Shown here piece after piece: positions 18,757-27,533 of a stretch of DNA of 64,000 nt. Under the pieces are notes generated by a model. It made no database searches, was not told the DNA's origin, and worked only from the letters and a program-made list of their open reading frames with translations. Made by a program: the position numbers and the translations under genes. Every line of letters starts with the position of its first letter. The stretch's first letter is position 1. Source of the stretch: Gordonia hirsuta DSM 44140 = NBRC 16056. GTDB taxonomy: Bacteria > Actinomycetota > Actinomycetes > Mycobacteriales > Mycobacteriaceae. The stretch covers positions 215,702 to 279,701 of the forward strand of contig NZ_BANT01000002.1 of the NCBI RefSeq assembly GCF_000333015.1, in the 5' to 3' direction.

Positions 18757-20673
18757 ATGAGTTCACAAGTGCACGAGTTCCAGGCCGAGGCTCGCCAACT
18801 GCTCGACCTCGTCGTGCATTCGATCTATTCGAATAAGGACAGCTTTCTGCGTGAGCTGATCTCGAATGCGTCCGATGCGCTCGACAAGCTCCGGCTGGAA
18901 TCGCTGACGAACACCGACTTGGACGCCGACACCTCCGATCTGCATGTGCGGTTGACCCCGGACACCCAGGCACGGACCCTGACGGTGGCCGACAACGGCA
19001 TCGGCATGGGCCGTGACGAGGTGGTCGACCTGATCGGCACCGTCGCCAAATCCGGCACCGCCAAGCTGCGCCAGGCGCTGTCCGAGTCCGGTGACGCGGC
19101 CGCGTCCGAGGAGCTGATCGGCCAGTTCGGTATCGGCTTCTACTCGGTGTTCATGGTCGCCGATCGCGTGGTGATGGTCACCCGCAAGGCCGGCGAGTCG
19201 ATCGGCACCCGCTGGGAATCGACCGGTGACGGCACGTACACCATCGACGACGCCGCCGATGCGCCGCAGGGGACCTCCATCACCCTGACGCTCAAGCCCG
19301 TCGACACCGACAACAGCCTGCACGATTACGCCGACCCTCAGGTGCTGCGTTCGCTGGTCAAGCGGTACTCGGATTTCATCTCCTGGCCCATCCGGATGTT
19401 CGAGACCGTCGAGGTCCCCGCCGAGGAGGAGGGCGGCGAGCCGACGCAGGAACAGAGCGATGTCACGCTCAACTCGCAGAAGGCCCTGTGGGCCAAGATC
19501 CCCAGCGAAGTGGCTCCGGAAGAGTATGCCGAGTTCTACCGGCATGTGAGCCACCAGTGGGACAGCCCGCTGGAGACGATCTCGATGCACGCCGAAGGCA
19601 CCTTCGAATACCAGGCGCTGATGTTCATCCCCTCGCAGGCGCCGATGACCATGTTCGCTCCCGAACGACCCTGCAATCTGCAGCTGTACGTGCGCCGGGT
19701 CTTCATCTCCGATGACGTCCCGGAGTTGCTGCCGACCTATCTGCGCTTCGTCCACGGCGTGGTCGACGCCAACGATCTGTCGCTCAACGTCTCCCGTGAG
19801 ATCCTGCAGCAGGACCGGCAGATCCGGGCGATCCGCCGCCGGCTGGTCAAGAAGGTGATCGGCACCGTGCAGGAGATGCAGGACCGCAAACCCGAGGACT
19901 ATGCCGGCTTCTGGAACAACTTCGGTGCGGTGTTCAAGGAGGGGCTGGCCGGGGATCAGGACAACTTCCAGGCGATCCTGAAGGCCTCGGTCTTCGATTC
20001 GACGGCCTCCGACGACGAGCGCACCACTTTGGCCGACTACATCGAACGATGCCCGGCCGAGCAGAAGGTCATCTATTACATGACCGGCGAGTCGCGCAAG
20101 CAGATCGAGCGGTCGCCGCACCTGGAAGGATTCCGGGCCAAGGGGATCGAGGTCCTGCTGCTGTCGGATCCGGTCGATGAGTTCTGGACCTCGCAGATGC
20201 CCGAGTTCGACGGTCGCACCTTTGTCTCGGTGGCCAAGGGTGAGGCCGGACTGGACGATGAGGACGATGACGCCGGAACCGACCGCGACGCCGAGTTCGC
20301 GGATCTGCTGACCTGGCTGACCGGCGTGCTCGATGCCGATGTCAGCACCAGCCGGCTGACCAAGCGCCTGACCGATTCGGCGGCCTGTCTGGTCGGGGAG
20401 GAGTTCTCGATCTCCCCGCAGATGGAGAAACTGTACCGGGCGTCGGGACAGGAGATCCCGCACATGAAGCGGGTGCTCGAGCTCAACCCGGACCATCCGC
20501 TGGTCACCGGGCTGGCCAAGGCCTATGCCTCCGGCGGCGAGGACCACGGCGATCTGGAGCCGACCGCGAAGCTGATCTACGCGATGGCTCTGCTGGCAGA
20601 GGGTGGGGAACTGGCCGATCCGGCCGAGTTCGCCAGGCTGCTGTCCGACACGCTCGTCGCGGGTCTGGAATAG
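18757..20673 (+). CDS. htpG: Molecular chaperone HtpG (Hsp90)
   Basis: A 638-residue Hsp90. The GHKL ATPase domain shows ELISNASDALDKLR (ATP/Mg binding Glu and Asn), DNGIGM, GTVAKSGT and GQFGIGFYSVFMVA. The middle domain carries LNVSREILQQDRQIRAIRRRLVKKV with the catalytic-loop Arg, and a C-terminal dimerisation domain follows. The length is normal for bacterial HtpG. ATG 18757 is preceded by AGGGGA. The Ddn-like gene begins 7 bases after the stop, suggesting co-transcription. Confidence 0.96.
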   Translation: MSSQVHEFQAEARQLLDLVVHSIYSNKDSFLRELISNASDALDKLRLESLTNTDLDADTSDLHVRLTPDTQARTLTVADNGIGMGRDEVVDLIGTVAKSGTAKLRQALSESGDAAASEELIGQFGIGFYSVFMVADRVVMVTRKAGESIGTRWESTGDGTYTIDDAADAPQGTSITLTLKPVDTDNSLHDYADPQVLRSLVKRYSDFISWPIRMFETVEVPAEEEGGEPTQEQSDVTLNSQKALWAKIPSEVAPEEYAEFYRHVSHQWDSPLETISMHAEGTFEYQALMFIPSQAPMTMFAPERPCNLQLYVRRVFISDDVPELLPTYLRFVHGVVDANDLSLNVSREILQQDRQIRAIRRRLVKKVIGTVQEMQDRKPEDYAGFWNNFGAVFKEGLAGDQDNFQAILKASVFDSTASDDERTTLADYIERCPAEQKVIYYMTGESRKQIERSPHLEGFRAKGIEVLLLSDPVDEFWTSQMPEFDGRTFVSVAKGEAGLDDEDDDAGTDRDAEFADLLTWLTGVLDADVSTSRLTKRLTDSAACLVGEEFSISPQMEKLYRASGQEIPHMKRVLELNPDHPLVTGLAKAYASGGEDHGDLEPTAKLIYAMALLAEGGELADPAEFARLLSDTLVAGLE

Positions 20674-20680
20674 ACGCCGC

Positions 20681-21181
20681 ATGGGGCTGTTGACTCCGCT
20701 CGCCGTTCGCATCGGATCCATCGAGTGGCTGCCGCGGTATCTGCCGTGGATCGTCAAGGTCGACGACGCCGTTCAGAAGGTGAGCGGCGGGCGGGTCGAC
20801 CTGCTCGACATCGCCGGGCTGCCCAGCATCACGATGGTGATCGCGGGTCGCAAGAGCGGGATCGAGCGCACCACCACGGTGCTGGCAGCCCCGGACGGGG
20901 ACGACTGGATCGTGGCCGGCTCGTACTTCGGCAACCCCAAGGCGCCGGCCTGGGTCTACAACCTGCGTGCAGCCGACTCGCTGAGCATTGTCGGGCGCGC
21001 TGGCACGATGCTGCCGATGGTGCGAAACGAACTGGACGGTGTGCAGCGCGCCGACGCCTGGGCGACACTGCTGGCGGTCTGGCCCAACTTCGAGCTGTAC
21101 GAGCGGCGCACCGCCGGGCACCGCATCATCCCCTTGTTCCGGCTCAGTCCTGCCCCGGATACCGGGCCGGGGCAGGACTGA
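20681..21181 (+). CDS. Deazaflavin (F420)-dependent nitroreductase-family protein (Ddn/FDOR-like)
   Basis: A 166-residue split-beta-barrel protein. IAGRKSGIERTTTVLAAPDGDDWIVAGSYFGNPKAPAWVYNLRA is the pattern of the Ddn/FDOR-A family, where the GRKSG and the PAWxxNLxA elements contact F420. These enzymes reduce quinones, nitro compounds or fatty-acid-like substrates with F420H2; the native substrate is unknown. It lies 7 bases downstream of htpG and ends inside a strong hairpin. F420 use is an inference from the family. Confidence 0.85.
   Translation: MGLLTPLAVRIGSIEWLPRYLPWIVKVDDAVQKVSGGRVDLLDIAGLPSITMVIAGRKSGIERTTTVLAAPDGDDWIVAGSYFGNPKAPAWVYNLRAADSLSIVGRAGTMLPMVRNELDGVQRADAWATLLAVWPNFELYERRTAGHRIIPLFRLSPAPDTGPGQD
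21144..21181. terminator. Perfect 15-bp bidirectional terminator hairpin
   Basis: TCAGTCCTGCCCCGG (21144-21158) pairs fully with 21167-21181 across an 8-base loop. It overlaps the last codons and stop of the Ddn-like gene, and lies 13 bases from the convergent crotonase gene's stop. There is no T-run, as is common for actinobacterial terminators. Confidence 0.7.
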
Positions 21182-21193
21182 ACCGGACCGGGC

Positions 21194-22027
21194 TCATTCG
21201 CCCTTGAACTGGGGTTCCCGCTTCTCGAAGACGGCGGTGATGGCCTCGGTGAGATCGTTGCTCGGCAGGAAAGCGGCGTTCCAGGCCGCGACATAGCGCA
21301 AGCTCTCATCGACGCGGGCCGCGCGGGCCTGGTCCAGGACCGTCTTGGTACCCTGCACCACCAGCGGCGGCAGGGCGGCGATCTCAGCGGCCTGGGAGCG
21401 GGCCGCGGTCAGCAGTGCTTCGCGATCGTCGTAGACGTCGCTGACCAGGCCGATCTTCTCGGCGCGCGCAGCATCGATGTCTTTGCCGGTCAGTGCCAGC
21501 TCGCGGGCGTGACCGTCCCCGACGATCAGCGGCAGCCGGGCCAGCGAACCCATATCGGCGACAATGGCCACCCGGACCTCGCGCACACTGAATTTGGCAT
21601 CGGCGCTGGCCAGCCGGATATCCGCGGCGGTGATCAGGTCTACGCCGCCGCCGATGCACCAGCCGGCGACCGCGGCGATGACCGGCTTGCGGCAGTCGGC
21701 GACGGCATTGATGCCGGACTGCATCCGCTTGATCAAGTCGTGGAAGTCGGTGCGCACCTTCGCCTTCGCGTTGTCGGCCAGCACTGCACCGAAGTCGCCG
21801 GCCATCGCCGGCAGGTCCAGACCGTAGGAGAAGTGGTTGCCCGAGCCGGTGAGCACCACGGCGCGCACCTCCGGATCGGCATCGATTCCGGCGAAGATCG
21901 GCACCAGCTCGGCCCAGAAATCGGGACCCATCGCGTTTCCACGGCCGGGACCGACCAGGGTCACCTCAGCGACATGGTCGGCGACGGCGACCTCGAAGGC
22001 CTTGTAGTCAGCGGTGCGGTAGGACAT
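21194..22027 (-). CDS. Crotonase-family enoyl-CoA hydratase/isomerase
   Basis: A 277-residue crotonase. The oxyanion-hole segments are SGNHFSYGLDL and the AVAGWCIGGGVDLITAADIRLAS helix; FSVREVRVAIVADMGSLARLP holds the active-site loop, with Glu and Asp at positions typical of the dienoyl-CoA isomerase (ECH1-like) branch rather than the two-Glu hydratases. The GRGNAMGPDFW N-terminus also fits that branch. The role would be beta-oxidation of unsaturated fatty acids in the cytoplasm. It stands alone. Confidence 0.85.
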   Translation of the reverse strand: MSYRTADYKAFEVAVADHVAEVTLVGPGRGNAMGPDFWAELVPIFAGIDADPEVRAVVLTGSGNHFSYGLDLPAMAGDFGAVLADNAKAKVRTDFHDLIKRMQSGINAVADCRKPVIAAVAGWCIGGGVDLITAADIRLASADAKFSVREVRVAIVADMGSLARLPLIVGDGHARELALTGKDIDAARAEKIGLVSDVYDDREALLTAARSQAAEIAALPPLVVQGTKTVLDQARAARVDESLRYVAAWNAAFLPSNDLTEAITAVFEKREPQFKGE

Positions 22028-22109
22028 GGCTTCTCCTGACGAGTGCGAGTAAGGGCTCTAGCGAGCGTAGCCGCAGCCCGCCGCACCCTCGCGGTCGCCT
22101 GGGGTCCGG

Positions 22110-23939
22110 TCAGTCCCGGGTCAGCAGGGGGATCAGTCGTTGGGTCTTGGCCGGAGTCCAGCCCGGTGGGTGCAGGATGTCGGCCCAGGCGGCGGGAATG
22201 GCGGCCAGATAGGTGTGGCCGTGCCCGTCGGGGACGTCGGCGGCGACCGCCATATCGGCGGCGACCTGCAGAAAGGTGACCACCGGAATCCAACGGGTCG
22301 CCGGCAGCACATCGCGCCCGCGTTCTTCGGTGAGCCAGTCGGGTTTGTTCAGCAGCAGATCCGGGGACCACCACGAGATCGGATCGGACGGATGCTGCAG
22401 ATAGACCAGCCGCCCGTCGGTGCTCCACGGAGCATCGGGCCGAGCCAGATCACCGGATTCGGCGATGAACCGCACCTGATCGCCGTTGTCGTAGATCGGG
22501 AGCCACTCGGGAGAACCGGAATCGCGTTCGGCGGTGGTGTCGGCCCACAACTGGTTACTGAAGGTGGGACCCGACAGCAGGGCGCCGTCGGTCCGGGCGG
22601 CCATCGTCGGAATCGAGCCGAACGGGGCCTCGGCGCCGAAGGAACCCAGGCTCTCCCCGAAGACGACGACCTTGGGACGCTGGGCTTCCGGGATGTTGCG
22701 GACCTTGCGATCGACGGCCTCGAACAGGGCGATACCGGCCAGTCGGGCGCGTTCCTGGTCGACCAGGAACGACAACCAGCTGGGCAGCATGGAGTACTGC
22801 ATGGAGACCATGGCGGTGTCTCCGTTGTACATGTACTCGAGCGAGTCGACGGTGGCCCGGTTGATCCAGCCGGTACCGGTGGACATGCCGATGCCGATCA
22901 GTTCGCGCTCGAAGGCGCCGGTCCGCTCGAGTTCTGCGACCACCAGGTCGGCAGAGGCGCGCGGCCCGTCAGCCGATTCCAGACCGGCGTAGACCCGGAT
23001 CGGTTCGACGGCCGGGGCCTGGTTGAAGTCGGTGAGTTCACTCACGGTGGGACCGGTGGAGACGAAGGCTCGTCCCATGCGTCCCAGGCTCGGCCAGCTG
23101 ACCAGGGACTCGGGGCCGCCCGAGCGCAGGTTCGAGGTCGGTGGTGCCGAATCCGGGGTGCTCTCCCGGTTGAGCGCGGCGAAGGAACTGTCCAGTGCAC
23201 GCATACCGTAGTCGCCGACGGCGCCGTTGATGATGAAGATCGTCAGCAGCCCGATGACCGCAGCAGCGGTGATCCCGGAGATGCGACGCGGCACGAGCCG
23301 GTTGAGTTTGCGGGACAGCCCACGAACGGAGGCGCCCCACAGCTGACCGACGACCAGCAGCAGCGTCAAGACGATCGCCATCACCACCACGATGATCGGA
23401 TAGGCCGAGGCCTGCAGGTGCTCCACGCCCATCAGATCGCGTATTTGGTTCTGCCAGCGGCCGTAGAAGAACATCATCACGGCGGTGCCGGAGACCGCGA
23501 TCACCGCCAGCCCGACCCACAGATAGTGCGATGGTCGCGGCCAGGGCTGGTCGCGGGAGACCAGGTAGCGGGCCAAGAAGGCCAGGAAAGTTCCCAGAGC
23601 GTAGCCGACCGCCCCGGCGCCTCCGGCGACGATGCCTTGGAACAGTGGTCCGCGCGGGAGCAGCGACGGCGTGAACGACAACCACAGCAGCAGCGTCGCC
23701 ATGATCGCGCCGCTGTAGGAGAAGTGCGTGACGTTGGCGTGCCACCACGCCCATACCCGCCGCAGCCTGCCGGGAGCGGGCGAGTGCGCCGACGGTGCCA
23801 GGCCCGAATCGTCCGGCGGTGGGGTGGTGGACGTCGGGGTGCGCTGATCGGCCGCGGCGCCGGTTTCGCATGTACCCACGTGAGGCTCCCTCGACTCGAT
23901 CCCGGGTCTCACCGGCGGTCCGGCCGCCGGTGGCGCCAT
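22110..23939 (-). CDS. Membrane-anchored alpha/beta-hydrolase (Abhydrolase_9 family)
   Basis: A 609-residue protein. About 60 Pro/Thr-rich residues lead into five or six hydrophobic helices (about 75-255). A soluble alpha/beta-hydrolase domain with the nucleophile elbow GESLGS (around residue 434) follows, and a His in DVPDGHGHTY near the end could complete the triad. This pairing matches the actinobacterial Abhydrolase_9_N and Abhydrolase_9 domains (Rv1069c-like in Mtb, by memory). The substrate is unknown, possibly a lipid ester at the membrane. A TAGGAT element lies about 23-28 bases upstream of the ATG. Confidence 0.82.
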   Translation of the reverse strand: MAPPAAGPPVRPGIESREPHVGTCETGAAADQRTPTSTTPPPDDSGLAPSAHSPAPGRLRRVWAWWHANVTHFSYSGAIMATLLLWLSFTPSLLPRGPLFQGIVAGGAGAVGYALGTFLAFLARYLVSRDQPWPRPSHYLWVGLAVIAVSGTAVMMFFYGRWQNQIRDLMGVEHLQASAYPIIVVVMAIVLTLLLVVGQLWGASVRGLSRKLNRLVPRRISGITAAAVIGLLTIFIINGAVGDYGMRALDSSFAALNRESTPDSAPPTSNLRSGGPESLVSWPSLGRMGRAFVSTGPTVSELTDFNQAPAVEPIRVYAGLESADGPRASADLVVAELERTGAFERELIGIGMSTGTGWINRATVDSLEYMYNGDTAMVSMQYSMLPSWLSFLVDQERARLAGIALFEAVDRKVRNIPEAQRPKVVVFGESLGSFGAEAPFGSIPTMAARTDGALLSGPTFSNQLWADTTAERDSGSPEWLPIYDNGDQVRFIAESGDLARPDAPWSTDGRLVYLQHPSDPISWWSPDLLLNKPDWLTEERGRDVLPATRWIPVVTFLQVAADMAVAADVPDGHGHTYLAAIPAAWADILHPPGWTPAKTQRLIPLLTRD

Positions 23940-24021
23940 GGTCCAAACGTTGAAAAGTCGATCCTAATACGCGGCGGACCGCACCGAGCCTGTCCGCGAT
24001 CGACGACGGTGCTGTGTCACG

Positions 24022-24762
24022 ATGGCTGCCATGTCTCCGGATCCGCTGTCTCTGACCGATGTCGCGATCACCGTCGCCGCCGCCCCGGCCGCCAGTGCCG
24101 AGCTGTATACGGCGTTGCTGGGAGCACCGGTGGGGCCCGGCCACTGGGCCGCAAGCAACGCCTCGGTGACCGTTCGCGGGGACGATGAGCCTGCATGGGC
24201 GGCCTTTCAGGTCGCCGACCTGCCGGGCGCGGCAGCGCTGCTGGCACGCCGGGGACGGGACGTATCCGGCCCCGATCACGCTGGTGCGCGCCGGCTGGTG
24301 TCAGAACCTGCGCTGGGGATCGTCGCCGACGCCGGGGCCAGCGCCGGTGCGCCGGCGCTCGACCACGTCGTCTTCACCGCCGCCTCGGTCGACGCGGCGG
24401 TCGCCCTGTTCGCCGGATGCCTGGAACTGAATCTGCGGTTGATCCGTGAATTCGGCGAGCTGTCGCAGCTGTTCTTCCGGTCGGGCAGCACGGTGGTCGA
24501 GGTGCTCGCCGGCCAAAGGGGAGCGGCGGTGGACACCGGCGGATCCGGCGACGATCAGGACCGCCGGACGGTCGGACTGTGGGGGGTGGCGTGGCGCTGT
24601 GCGGACCTGGATTCTGAACACCGGCGATTGACGCAGGCCGGTCTCGAACTCAGTGAAATCCGCACCGGCCGCAAGCCCGGGACTCGGGTCGCCACGATCC
24701 GTGAGCATGCGCTGGGAACCCCGACCATTCTGCTGGAGCAGGCGCCCCGGCCCGATCGGTAG
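24022..24762 (+). CDS. VOC-superfamily (glyoxalase/dioxygenase-like) protein
   Basis: A 246-residue protein with two vicinal-oxygen-chelate modules. The first is degenerate (about 10-95) and the second is clearer (about 112-240), with DHVVFTAASVDAAVALFAG, STVVEVLAG and GVAWRCADLDSEHRRLTQAGLEL. His in DHVV and Glu in VVEVL are candidate metal ligands. The reaction is unknown. The start may instead be the second Met (24031). It stands alone and ends in a clear hairpin. Confidence 0.75.
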   Translation: MAAMSPDPLSLTDVAITVAAAPAASAELYTALLGAPVGPGHWAASNASVTVRGDDEPAWAAFQVADLPGAAALLARRGRDVSGPDHAGARRLVSEPALGIVADAGASAGAPALDHVVFTAASVDAAVALFAGCLELNLRLIREFGELSQLFFRSGSTVVEVLAGQRGAAVDTGGSGDDQDRRTVGLWGVAWRCADLDSEHRRLTQAGLELSEIRTGRKPGTRVATIREHALGTPTILLEQAPRPDR

Positions 24763-24771
24763 CAGCACCGC

Positions 24772-24798
24772 TGCCGGCCGCCAAAGTCCCGGCCGGCA
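24772..24798 (+). terminator. 9-bp hairpin terminator after the VOC gene
   Basis: TGCCGGCCG (24772-24780) pairs perfectly with 24790-24798 over a 9-base loop, 10 bases after the VOC stop codon. Confidence 0.6.
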
Positions 24799-24849
24799 GG
24801 ACCGGTCCGATACCGCCGAGGAGGTCCGGCGGCCGTGTACGCTTCACTC

Positions 24850-25743
24850 ATGACCACTCCCGACCATCCGGAGCAGCCGGAGCAGCACGCCCAGTCGGAG
24901 CCACCGCCGATCTCACCGGACGCCCTACCGCCGGCCGGGAACTACCCGCCACCGCCGTACCCGCCGCCGGGACCAGGATTCGCGCCGCCGGGCGGCTACC
25001 CGCCTCCCGGTTCCGAGTACCCGGTGGCGCCGCCGTCGGGACGCGCGGATTTCGGCCAGGCGCTGACGTGGTCGTGGCAGGTGTTCTCACGCCGGCCTGG
25101 ACCGATGGTCCTCCCGGGTCTGCTGATGCTGGCCAGCACGCTGGTCGGCATCATCTTGATCGTGGTGGCGCTGCTGTGGATGTTCGGCGACTCGTTCGTC
25201 TACGACGAGTACGGAATGGAAGTGGCGAGCACCACGGATTTCGTGGTCAACGCGGGCGGCGTGGTGCTGCTGGTTCTGGCGGGTCTGCTGATGGCGATCG
25301 CCACTCCGTACCTGCAGGGCGCCGTGCTCTCCGGGGTCCTGAAGGTCTCCGACGGCACCCCGGTCTCGGCCCGGGACTTCCTCGTGCCCGTGAGATTCGG
25401 GGCTTTCCTGGTGACCGTTGTGCTGACCGCGATCGTCGTCATGATCGGCTTTGTTCTGCTGGTGATTCCGGGTCTCCTGGCGATTTTTGCTCTGCAGTAC
25501 GCTCCGGTGATGGTCCTGGATCAGAAGAAGTCTCCGATCCAGGCGATGACCGCCTCGGCCCGGCTGGCCTTCGCCAAACCCGGCGACAGCGTGCTGGTGG
25601 CGATCCTGCATTACGTATTCGGCTACGTTGGCAGCCTGGCCTTCGGGCTGGGCGCCATTGTGACCCTGCCGATGGGGGAGGCCTTCCTGGTGCACTGCTA
25701 CCGGAGTCTGGTGTCCCGGCCGGTTCCGCCGGGCCTCACCTGA
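24850..25743 (+). CDS. Integral membrane protein with Pro-rich N-terminus
   Basis: A 297-residue protein. The first 65 residues are Pro/Tyr/Gly-rich (NYPPPPYPPPGPGFAPPGGY). A membrane domain follows with about five hydrophobic segments (for example 85-115, 140-165, 190-220 and 245-275), including PGLLAIFALQYAPVMVLDQ and SPIQAMTASARLAF, a pattern seen in glycerophosphoryl-diester-phosphodiesterase-membrane-domain-like proteins. TACGCT (24838-24843) lies 6 bases before ATG 24850, so the message is probably leaderless; the Met 15 bases upstream would lie within the promoter. Function unknown. Confidence 0.8.
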   Translation: MTTPDHPEQPEQHAQSEPPPISPDALPPAGNYPPPPYPPPGPGFAPPGGYPPPGSEYPVAPPSGRADFGQALTWSWQVFSRRPGPMVLPGLLMLASTLVGIILIVVALLWMFGDSFVYDEYGMEVASTTDFVVNAGGVVLLVLAGLLMAIATPYLQGAVLSGVLKVSDGTPVSARDFLVPVRFGAFLVTVVLTAIVVMIGFVLLVIPGLLAIFALQYAPVMVLDQKKSPIQAMTASARLAFAKPGDSVLVAILHYVFGYVGSLAFGLGAIVTLPMGEAFLVHCYRSLVSRPVPPGLT

Positions 25744-25787
25744 CCCTGTCCCCCTGGGTGGGGAGCCGGCAGGATCGGCCCCGATAC

Positions 25788-27178
25788 TCAGTCTGCTCCC
25801 GGATGCCGGCGTGCCAGCATCTGGACGCGCAGGGTGTCGTAGACGGGTTCTGAACGCAGCGCGACAGCCACGATCATCGCGCAGGCGGCGGTGGTGACCA
25901 TCGCGATAGACAAGGTGTTGAGCGCGCACATCTCACTCACCAGCACGACTCCGGTGAAGGGTGCGCGGACGGAGGCGGCGAACAGGCCCGCCATTCCGGC
26001 GACCATCAGGACCACCCGAAGGTCGTCGTCGACGGGAATCCCGACGACGTCGGCGAGGCGGGAGAAGAACAGACCGCTAAGGGTGCCCAGTGTGCGAGCA
26101 TCGGGGCGAAGAGTCCGCCGGGGGTGCCGGCGGCGTAGGAGACCGGGCCGGAGAAGAAGCGCAGCACCAGGTAGAGCGTCAAGGTCCAGAACGCCAGATT
26201 CCTCCCGTCGAGCAGTGACTGTGCGACGTCGTCGCCGCCGCCGACGATCTCCGGCAGGTAGACCAGTGCGACGCCGATCAGGACACCGATCGCGGCCCCC
26301 TTGACGACAGCGGGTAGCCGCAGGTCGCCGATTGCGGCGTGCAGACGGGTCACCACCAGGTTGTACGCAGTACCCAGCAACCCGGTGAAGACACCGAACG
26401 CTGCGAACAGCGGCAGGTATTCGGTGCCGGGATCGGGAACCAGGGCCACCGTGAAGTCCGGATGGTTGCCGAGCACGATGCGGGAGCAGCTGATGGCCGC
26501 GGCCACGGCCACCATGGTCCACACCAGGTACCGCACTCGGATCTTGTGTGCGACCTCCTCGAAGACGAAGACGGCTCCGCCGATGGGTGCGTTGAAGGCC
26601 ACGGCCAGACCGGCTCCGGACAGGCAGGTCTGCAACACTCGGATCTCGTCGCGGGCGGCCCGGCCGATCCGCCCGGCCAGTGCGCCGAAGGTGGCGCCCA
26701 TGTGGACTGTCGGGCCTTCCCGGCCCAGCACCATGCCGCCGACCCCGATGCTCAGGGCGCCGCCGATGAACCGGGCCGGAATGGTGCTGGGGCGGGCGGC
26801 GTCGTCTTCGCCACGTTCGACGGCCTCGACCTGCTGGATCCCGCTGCCGGCCGACATCGGCCACCGGGTACCGATCCAGGCGCCGAGCGCGGCGGCACCG
26901 GCTGCGACCATGATCATCACCAATGGTCCCCACCAGCCGTGCTGTGTCGCCCAGGCGGCGAACGACTCGCGCCACGCATCGGCTTTGAGGAGAACCCAGC
27001 GGAAGGCGCCGCCGGTGAAGCCGGCGGCGATACCGGCGATCAGCGCCAGCAGCGTCAGATAGAACATGGTGCGAGAGCCCGGAAAATCCGAGTCGGCCAG
27101 TGCCGGCTCGGGGCCGGGATCGTCCGACGGAACCGGGTCCGGCGCGGCGCAGTCACCGTCCTCTGGCTGCTGTCGCAT
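25788..27178 (-). pseudogene. ClC-family chloride channel/antiporter, frameshifted
   Basis: Two overlapping frames together encode one ClC protein. The first runs from ATG 27178 (GGGAGG Shine-Dalgarno) with GSGIQ (111-115), GREGPTVHMGA (gating Glu154), FVFEEVAHKIR (proton-glutamate position, so antiporter-like) and PGGLFAPMLA. It then diverges into 28 nonsense residues and stops near 26006. The correct continuation, LGTLSGLFFSRLADVVG to the end at 25788, lies in another frame. The break is an extra TG of TGTG at 26091-26094; removing two bases restores a protein of about 462 residues, a normal ClC length. It is either a real inactivating mutation or an assembly error; the intact downstream frame suggests it is very recent or artefactual. 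Confidence 0.85.
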
Positions 27179-27301
27179 CAGACCTCCCGGTTTCGGCACC
27201 GCCCGCCGGCGGTGACTCCGTGACAGCGCCGGTCCGGTCGGCGCTGTCGATGCAGACCACCCCGGCTCTGAACAGGGCCGGGGTGAGTGTGTTTTCGAGG
27301 G

Positions 27302-27387
27302 TGTCCGAGGGGGGACTTGAACCCCCACGCCCGTTAATAGGGCACTAGCACCTCAAGCTAGCGCGTCTGCCATTCCGCCACTCGGAC
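27302..27387 (-). tRNA. tRNA-Leu (anticodon GAG)
   Basis: The minus strand reads as an 86-base class II tRNA. The acceptor arm GTCCGAG pairs with CTCGGAC plus discriminator A, the T-arm contains GGTTCAAGTCC, and a long variable arm follows the anticodon loop CTTGAGG. The anticodon GAG is at 27352-27354. No CCA is encoded. It lies 124 bases upstream of the ClC gene in the same orientation and diverges from the M20 peptidase gene. Confidence 0.95.
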
Positions 27388-27533
27388 TCGTGCACGTTCC
27401 GCGTTGTCTCCCGCGGCGCGCCGTGTAACTCTAACCAAGGTCGCCGGTGTATCCCAAATCTCCCGGTCGACGGGACCCGCGCCGCTCGGCCGGGCGCTCC
27501 CCGACCGGCTGGGAAATGGGATTGAATGGTGAG

